Assembly (NCBI GenBank): GCA_016793585.1 | Contig: JAEUJR010000294.1 | Location: 1 to 6,501 of the forward strand | Origin: Archangium sp. | GTDB lineage: Bacteria > Myxococcota > Myxococcia > Myxococcales > Myxococcaceae | Direction: 5' to 3' | DNA length: 6,501 nucleotides | Shown here: positions 1-6,501 of the stretch, one piece after another | How positions within the stretch are numbered: position 1 is the stretch's first letter | Layout of the letters: every line of letters begins with the position of its first letter | Program-made: the position numbers and the translations under genes | Notes under the pieces: model-generated | Database searches by the model: none | What the model was told of the DNA's origin: nothing | The model's input: the letters and a program-made list of their open reading frames with translations, nothing else

Positions 1-352
1 CGCCGAGCCACGCCTGCACGTACAGCGGCTTGCCCGTCTCGCAGAGCACCTCGTAACGGCCCACGGCGTCGACGGGCAGCTCGAGCTGCTGCGCGACCGA
101 GGGTGGAAGGCCCAGGCGTGACTCGAACAGCGAGAGCGCGCGCCGGGGGTCGCTGCGCATCAGCTCCTTCAGCGCGAGGCGGCGGGCCTTCGCCAGGGGC
201 AGGCCCTCTTTCTCGAGGCGCACGCGGTCGAGATCGCCGTCGGCCGAGCGATAGGCCCGGGCCCAGGTGGCGAAGCGCGTGAAGTCGTCATCAGCGGCGA
301 ACGCCGACGACGACGCGAGCAGCGTCAGAGCGAGGAGAATGGCGCGCAGCAT
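1..352 (-). CDS. N-terminal part of a secreted protein of unknown function (3' end outside window)
   Basis: The ATG at 352-350 opens a frame that runs off the window after 117 codons. Residues 1-19 form a clear Sec signal peptide: an Arg at position 3, a Leu/Ala-rich core, and a likely cleavage at AFA|ADDD. The visible mature part is an Arg/Leu-rich, probably helical region with the segment LPLAKARRLALKELM at 51-65 and SDPRRAL at 67-73, then LPPSVAQQLELPV and a GRYEVLC strand at 99-104. From memory, this pattern (helix, DP-x-RAL, leucine-rich segment, then a small beta domain) occurs at the N-terminus of large secreted proteins, including some metallopeptidases, of Myxococcota, Planctomycetes and Verrucomicrobia, where it may act as a propeptide. 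No catalytic motif is visible here. A GGAG Shine-Dalgarno lies 6 nt upstream of the ATG. The gene starts 109 bp after the histidine-kinase stop. The coding call is firm; the function is unknown. Confidence 0.8.
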   Translation of the reverse strand, partial: MLRAILLALTLLASSSAFAADDDFTRFATWARAYRSADGDLDRVRLEKEGLPLAKARRLALKELMRSDPRRALSLFESRLGLPPSVAQQLELPVDAVGRYEVLCETGKPLYVQAWLG

Positions 353-358
353 GCGGGG

Positions 359-362
359 CTCC
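359..362 (-). promoter_or_regulatory. Ribosome binding site of the secreted protein
   Basis: On the minus strand GGAG sits 6 nt before the ATG at 352-350. It supports that start, which also places a complete signal peptide at the N-terminus. Confidence 0.6.
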
Positions 363-438
363 AGGTGCGCAGGCCGGCCGCCCGCGACGAAGCGCCGTCA
401 TAGCCCCGGGGCGCACGGGGTTGCCACACGATGTGCAC

Positions 439-461
439 GGCCCATCGGCGCCGAAATGGCC
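439..461 (-). terminator. Imperfect hairpin directly after the histidine-kinase stop
   Basis: The arms at 439-445 and 456-461 (GGCCCAT and ATGGCC on the plus strand) pair over six bases with one bulge, around a GC-rich loop that contains the palindrome CGGCGCCG. The structure begins one base after the stop codon. No T-run follows on the minus strand, so it is not a canonical intrinsic terminator. It could slow polymerase or protect the 3' end, or be a chance product of high GC. Confidence 0.2.
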
Positions 462-2888
462 TCAGCGCGGCGCCGACAGCACCCGCTTGAGCGTGGCGAC
501 GGCTTCGTCGAGCTTCCACGGCTTGAGCAGCACGGCCGCGACGCCGAGCCGGCCGAGCTCTTCTTTGTCGAGGTGCGACGCAAAGCCGCTCGACACGATG
601 ACGGGCAACGTCGGCCGCACCGCGCGCAGCGACCTGGTGAACTCTTCGCCGCTCATCTGCGGCATCGAGAGGTCGGTGAGCACCGCGTCGAAGCCCTGCG
701 GCTTCTGTCGAAACGCCTCGAGGGCCGCGCGCGGGTCGTCGAACACGGTGGTGCGATACCCGAGCGTCTCGAGCAGCTTCGCGCTGACCCGCGCCATGCC
801 GGGGTGGTCGTCGACGAGCATCAGGTGCTGGCCTTCTCCGGGCTGATCGTCGTCGGCGTCGACGGCGGGCAGGAAGACCTCGAAGGTCGAGCCGGCGCCG
901 GGCGTGCTGGTGGCGAACACCGCTCCGTCGTGGCCCGTCACGACCGACTGCACCACGGCGAGGCCAAGGCCCGAGCGCGCCGTGCTGGTGGAGTAGTACG
1001 GCTCGAAGATTCGCCGCCGCGTGGCCTCGTCCATGCCGGGGCCGGTGTCGCTGACGACGAGGCGGGCGAAGGAGCCGGCCCGGAGCGGAGGCCGCGAGGC
1101 CGCCTGGTCGAAGCTGATGCGCGCCAGCTCGAGCGAGACGGTCAACGTGCCGCCGTCGGGCATCGACTGCAGCGCGTTGGTGCAGAGGTTGAGCAGCACC
1201 TGGTGCAGCTGCACCGAGTCTCCGGGCACGCGCACGTCAAAGAGCGAGCGCACGACGTCGACGGCGGGCGCAGTGGCGCTGAGCTGACGCAGCACCTCGT
1301 CGACGAGCGGCTTCAGGTCGACGGGCCGCTTCTCGTCGGGGCGGCGGCGGCCGTAGTTGGCGATGCGGCGGGCCAACTCCCGGCCTCGCGCCGTCGCCTC
1401 GAGAATGGCGCGCTGGGCTTCGGGCGCCGCGGTGCCATCAGCCAGGCGCTGCGCGTGCGCGTCGACCGCCGAGAGCAGGCTGCCCACGTCGTGCGCCACG
1501 TGCGTCGCGAGGCGGGCGAGCGCTTCGTTCTTCTGCGCCTCGGCGAGCTGGGTCTCGAGCTGGCGGGAGAGCCGCTCGGTCAACCGCTGCGTCGTCACGT
1601 CACGCGCCACCGAGGCGAGGCGCTGCACCCGGCCCGTGTCGTCGAGCATGGGGATGATGGCGGTGTTGTAGACGCGCGGCCCCGTCGCCAGCGGCAGCTC
1701 ATGCTCGTAGATGATGGGCAGGCGGGCGCGAATGGCCTGCTGGTAGCGCTCGTTGAGGCGCGCCGCAGCGAGGGGCGGCACCACCTCGTGGGCCTCTCTG
1801 CCGACGACGTCGTCGCGCCGGTAACCGGTCGACTGCTCCACCGCGGGGTTGATGTCTTCACAGAACACCCGGCCGTCGACGGCGACGCGGTAGAGCAGAA
1901 TGTTGTCGGACGAGTAGCGGAAGATGTCCTTGAAGCGGCGCTCCGAGAGCGTCAGCGCGTTCTCGATGCGGCGGCGTTCGGTCGTCTCGAGGGCCAGCGC
2001 CACCACGTCGGCGAGCGCGCTCGAGAAGACCTCTTCGGCGGCGCTCCAGCGGCGGGGTGGGCCGCGGTGTTCGATGCAGAGCGCACCGACGAGCTCGCTG
2101 CGCAGCCGCAGCGCGACGTCGAGGGTCGAGGTGATGCCCTCGGGCGCGAAGTAGCTGTGGGTGAACTCGCGGGTGCGCGGGTCGGTCGTCGCGTTGGCCG
2201 AGGCCAGCACGCGGCTCGACCCCAGGGTCTCGAAGTAGATGGGGTGTTCGTCTCGGTGCAGCTGGGTGCCGTGGGCGTGCAGCGCCGTCTTCGCGTCGTA
2301 CAGGTCGAGCAGCGTGAGCGAGCGGCGGTCGTCGGTGTAGACCCACACGCCGCAGCGATCGACGCCCATGCTCTTCGTGCAGCGCCTGGTGATCTCCTGC
2401 AGCATCGCGGTGAGGTCGTCGCCCCTGAAGACGGGGCTGCGCGCGAGCTCGACGAGGGCGGCGGTGGCCTCGCGCAGCTGGCGCTCCTTCTCTTCTTCGG
2501 CCGCCTCTTCACGGGCTTCACGCTGCAGGCGGGCGAGCACGGCCGACAACCCGAGCAAGCCGGGCCGGAACACCCAGTCGGAGGCGCCGGTGGCGAGCCA
2601 GGTGATGACGTCTGACTCCTGCCGCGCGTCGGCGACGACGACGACTGGCGCGCGCTGGCCCACGTCGTCGAGCAACGCGACCCAGCCTGCCGCGTCGAGC
2701 GACGACGAGAGCAGGTCGACGAGCACGGCGTCGAAGCGCATGGCGGTGAGCAGCGGCCGCGGGTTCTCGTCACCACGCAGGCGCTCGAGGCGCACGGTGC
2801 CGTTGTCAGAGGCGAGCGCACGATGCACCCAGCCGGCATCGTCGTCGGTGCCGCCGATCAGCAGGAGCTGGGGCGTCGCGCGCTTCAT
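462..2888 (-). CDS. Hybrid sensor histidine kinase (degenerate REC-GAF-PAS-HisKA-HATPase-REC)
   Basis: This 808-residue cytoplasmic sensor kinase autophosphorylates on His and passes phosphate to its own receiver. Domains in order: a receiver-like domain (about 6-120) keeps the Asp in AVLVDL (D58) but has Arg (R108) where the conserved Lys belongs, so it is probably not a normal phosphoacceptor. A charged coiled-coil linker follows (121-150), then GAF (about 151-302), PAS/PAC (about 315-435), HisKA with AHDVGSLL (H466), and HATPase with NLCTNA (N567, N571), DTGPGM (614-619), the F box at F628 and GLGLAVV (640-646). The C-terminal receiver (688-805) has DD693-694, D739 in LTDLSMP, S766 and K789, so it looks functional. 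There is no membrane span or signal peptide. I chose the ATG at 2888: GGGGGA lies 8 nt upstream, and the homologous region starts at once. An in-frame GTG at 2918 would add ten residues. No separate output regulator is visible nearby. The ligands of GAF and PAS are unknown. Confidence 0.95.
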   Translation of the reverse strand: MKRATPQLLLIGGTDDDAGWVHRALASDNGTVRLERLRGDENPRPLLTAMRFDAVLVDLLSSSLDAAGWVALLDDVGQRAPVVVVADARQESDVITWLATGASDWVFRPGLLGLSAVLARLQREAREEAAEEEKERQLREATAALVELARSPVFRGDDLTAMLQEITRRCTKSMGVDRCGVWVYTDDRRSLTLLDLYDAKTALHAHGTQLHRDEHPIYFETLGSSRVLASANATTDPRTREFTHSYFAPEGITSTLDVALRLRSELVGALCIEHRGPPRRWSAAEEVFSSALADVVALALETTERRRIENALTLSERRFKDIFRYSSDNILLYRVAVDGRVFCEDINPAVEQSTGYRRDDVVGREAHEVVPPLAAARLNERYQQAIRARLPIIYEHELPLATGPRVYNTAIIPMLDDTGRVQRLASVARDVTTQRLTERLSRQLETQLAEAQKNEALARLATHVAHDVGSLLSAVDAHAQRLADGTAAPEAQRAILEATARGRELARRIANYGRRRPDEKRPVDLKPLVDEVLRQLSATAPAVDVVRSLFDVRVPGDSVQLHQVLLNLCTNALQSMPDGGTLTVSLELARISFDQAASRPPLRAGSFARLVVSDTGPGMDEATRRRIFEPYYSTSTARSGLGLAVVQSVVTGHDGAVFATSTPGAGSTFEVFLPAVDADDDQPGEGQHLMLVDDHPGMARVSAKLLETLGYRTTVFDDPRAALEAFRQKPQGFDAVLTDLSMPQMSGEEFTRSLRAVRPTLPVIVSSGFASHLDKEELGRLGVAAVLLKPWKLDEAVATLKRVLSAPR

Positions 2889-2896
2889 TCCAGAAG

Positions 2897-2902
2897 TCCC
2901 CC
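2897..2902 (-). promoter_or_regulatory. Ribosome binding site of the histidine kinase
   Basis: GGGGGA on the minus strand lies 8 nt before the ATG at 2888-2886. This favours that ATG over the in-frame GTG at 2918-2916, whose ten extra codons would span this site. Confidence 0.5.
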
Positions 2903-2950
2903 AAACAAGAGGCGGCACCTTGCCTCAAGCGCAAGCGAAAGACACTGGGC

Positions 2951-2967
2951 GGCGTCATGCAAACGCC
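2951..2967 (-). terminator. Small hairpin in the kinase/histidine-kinase gap
   Basis: The arms GGCGT and ACGCC form a 5-bp stem around a 7-nt loop in the 109-bp gap after the Ser/Thr kinase stop. A second small inverted repeat, GCGCT-G-AGCGC, lies at 2982-2992. Neither is followed by a T-run, and five-base GC stems are expected by chance at this composition. Termination here is not demonstrated, and no convincing promoter was found in the same gap. Confidence 0.15.
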
Positions 2968-2997
2968 AGCGGGCACCTGCGGCGCTGAGCGCGCACG

Positions 2998-5232
<2,235 letters not shown>

Positions 5233-5271
5233 GAGCCGCCGACGGTAGCACGCGGTTCGACCGGCGCACGT

Positions 5272-6501
5272 TCAGGGCGGGTCGACGTCGAGGCGGTTCT
5301 CCACCACGTCTTGCACCGCGCGCGGCACGTCGGAGAGGAAGTCGAGCCCCGTCGCCTGCTCGATGAAGCGCGCCGTCACGCGGAACTGCCTCCACGAACC
5401 GCTCACCGTCGTGGTGTTGGGCACGATGACGGCGATGACGCGCGTCGAGGTGGTGAGGTTCGCGGTGGGCGCTCCGTCGAAGACGACCGCGACCTTGAAC
5501 GTCGACAGCGGCACGGGAACCCCGGCGCCGATGTTCTGGGGCGTGACGCCGAAGATGGGCCCAGCGGTGATGACGACGGTCTTGCCCTGCGCGACGAGCG
5601 TGCGCGCTTCGTCTTCGAGCGTGGCCCACGTGCCGGCGTTGCTCGTGTGCGTCTGCGGAACGATGTTGGTGAAGACGAAGGTCGCGTCGTTGTCGGGGTC
5701 GGTACTCGTGCGGTCCGCGCTCGGGCAGAGGTGGCCGCGGTCGAAGCCGCTGTTGCGGAAGTCTTCGTCGCGCGCCTGACCGGCGGTGGTGGGCAACTGC
5801 GTGTCTCGCCGGAAGGAGGTCGCGCGCGTCGCGGTGCCGAGCCAGGTGGAGTCGAGCCGCCACGAGACCCAGCGCGGCGTCTTGCGGGTGGTGTCGTAGG
5901 AGCTGACGAACTGCGGCTTCACGAGCAGCCAGCGATCGAGGCGACCGACCGAGGAGTCATCGGGAAGACCGAGCACGGTGTGCGCGCTGAGCGTGGCTCC
6001 CTCGGTGCCGGGACCTGCGTCGGTTGAAGAGGTGCCCGCATCGATCGCGGGAGCGACGAGCCCTGCATCCAAAACGCCTGCATCACGCGGTTGAGTGACG
6101 ACTCCCGCATCGACTGCGACCGCACCAGCGTCGACTTGCGGAGCGACCAGTCCTGCATCGACTTCGGACGCGACAACACCTGCATCCACTTTCAGCTCGA
6201 CGAGGCCCGCGCCGACTTCCTGAGCCACAACGCCTGCATCCACTTTCAGCCCGAAGACACCGGCATCGACTTCCACTGACCCCGCATCGACTTCGGACGC
6301 GACAACACCTGCGTCGAGTCCTGAAGCGACGAGCCCCGCGTCGAGTGGAGCAACACCTGCATCGACCGCCGGCTGATCGACCGGAGCCTGCGCCACCGTG
6401 GTCGCGCGCGGCTCATCATCAACGTGCACCACCACGTCGGACGAGCCGCCGCACGCCCACCACCACGTACATGTGAGCGCCAGCACGAGACAGCGCCGAG
6501 T
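5272..6501 (-). CDS. Lipoprotein-type DNA/RNA non-specific endonuclease with DAG-repeat linker (5' end outside window)
   Basis: This is an exported nuclease of the Serratia/NUC1 (Endonuclease_NS, beta-beta-alpha-metal) family, which cleaves DNA and RNA with a metal ion. Counting from the GTG at 6486, the catalytic part is about 165-390: FDRGH at 248-252 (H252 the expected general base), FTNIVPQ at 272-278, N283 in SNAGTW (the expected Mg ligand, like Asn119 of Serratia nuclease), and E291 in ATLED. The frame stays open to base 6501 and reads TRRCLVLAL before the core, so the true start lies beyond the window; starting at the GTG would lose the Arg pair of the signal peptide. The likely lipidated Cys is C12 (WWACGGSS), with Ala at -1 but Trp instead of Leu at -3, so the lipobox is imperfect. 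Residues 41-158 are a flexible DAG-repeat linker. It would probably be tethered to the outer membrane or cell surface and degrade external nucleic acid. The stop is 39 bp before the kinase gene. Confidence 0.9.
   Translation of the reverse strand, partial: TRRCLVLALTCTWWWACGGSSDVVVHVDDEPRATTVAQAPVDQPAVDAGVAPLDAGLVASGLDAGVVASEVDAGSVEVDAGVFGLKVDAGVVAQEVGAGLVELKVDAGVVASEVDAGLVAPQVDAGAVAVDAGVVTQPRDAGVLDAGLVAPAIDAGTSSTDAGPGTEGATLSAHTVLGLPDDSSVGRLDRWLLVKPQFVSSYDTTRKTPRWVSWRLDSTWLGTATRATSFRRDTQLPTTAGQARDEDFRNSGFDRGHLCPSADRTSTDPDNDATFVFTNIVPQTHTSNAGTWATLEDEARTLVAQGKTVVITAGPIFGVTPQNIGAGVPVPLSTFKVAVVFDGAPTANLTTSTRVIAVIVPNTTTVSGSWRQFRVTARFIEQATGLDFLSDVPRAVQDVVENRLDVDPP
6013..6366 (-). repeat. DAG-repeat (Asp-Ala-Gly) linker segment of the nuclease
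   Basis: This segment encodes 14 DAG triplets plus one GAG variant in about 118 residues, spaced by short Val/Ala/Glu/Leu stretches. Low-complexity DAG linkers are familiar between the lipid anchor and the catalytic domain of myxobacterial lipoproteins. Codon use differs from the surrounding genes: 10 of the 14 Asp codons are GAT and 8 of the 14 Ala codons are GCA, whereas GC-ending codons dominate elsewhere. Exact in-frame duplications lie inside it, which points to growth by unequal exchange or slippage. Confidence 0.85.
6155..6312 (-). repeat. 29-bp perfect direct repeat pair inside the DAG linker
   Basis: The same 29 bases occur at 6155-6183 and 6284-6312, offset by 129 bp (43 codons), and encode AGVVASEVDA twice in frame. 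The first copy overlaps an 18-bp repeat at 6179-6196 that recurs at 6233-6250, offset by 54 bp (18 codons), encoding LKVDAG. Both offsets preserve the frame. Confidence 0.85.

Noticed and set aside
372..412. Palindromes GGCCGGCC (372-379) and GCCCCGGGGC (403-412) in the gap before the secreted-protein gene
   Set aside because: Short GC palindromes are common by chance at this base composition, and they do not form a terminator with a T-run or a recognisable operator.
353..461. A possible -10-like TATGAC on the minus strand upstream of the secreted-protein gene
   Set aside because: No good -35 element lies at 16-18 bp, and a single six-base match is too weak to call a promoter.
267..2615. A 782-codon open frame on the plus strand, antisense to the histidine kinase
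   Set aside because: Its product is a low-complexity mix of Arg, His, Gly, Val and Ala with no recognisable domain, and the minus-strand gene beneath it has every histidine-kinase motif. Long antisense frames are expected in high-GC genes with strong third-position bias.
6091..6279. A 62-codon plus-strand frame over the DAG linker with repeated Cys/Ile/Asp/Phe units
   Set aside because: The apparent peptide repeats are only the complement of the DAG codons, and there is no ribosome binding site or independent support.
6013..6366. Possible CRISPR-like or tandem regulatory repeat
   Set aside because: The repeats are irregular in spacing, all in frame with a coding sequence, and explained by the DAG protein linker.

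Overview
The window is GC-rich throughout. All four recognisable genes lie on the minus strand, so the reading order is from base 6501 down to base 1. The gene content points to the Myxococcota: a eukaryotic-like Ser/Thr kinase with an N-terminal zinc ribbon and an extracytoplasmic sensor, a complex hybrid histidine kinase, and a putative lipoprotein nuclease with a long Asp-Ala-Gly (DAG) linker. A Cystobacterineae-like myxobacterium is my best guess, but there is no rRNA, tRNA or other taxonomic marker, so this is inference from gene style and composition.

Layout in transcription order: (1) 6501-5272, a DNA/RNA non-specific endonuclease (DRGH family) behind a lipoprotein-type signal and a degenerate DAG-repeat linker; its true start lies just beyond the window edge. 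(2) 5232-2998, a transmembrane Ser/Thr protein kinase: zinc ribbon, kinase domain, one membrane span, then two PPC-like extracytoplasmic repeats opening with EPND. (3) 2888-462, a soluble hybrid histidine kinase: degenerate receiver, GAF, PAS, HisKA/HATPase, and an intact C-terminal receiver. (4) 352-1, the N-terminus of a secreted protein with a clear signal peptide, cut by the window edge.

The gaps are 39, 109 and 109 bp, and none holds a convincing intrinsic terminator or promoter. Genes 1 and 2 could be co-transcribed; the link to genes 3 and 4 is open. There is no gene-free stretch over 300 bp. Two very long open frames on the plus strand (267-2615 and 3865-6027) are antisense shadows of the real genes.

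Together the genes look like two sensory proteins (one envelope-spanning, one cytoplasmic) flanked by two exported proteins. I see no CRISPR array, mobile element, toxin-antitoxin pair or defence cassette, and no strong case for a wholly new system. The most unusual items are the zinc-ribbon/kinase/PPC-like architecture, the degenerate N-terminal receiver of the histidine kinase, and the repeat expansion in the nuclease linker.
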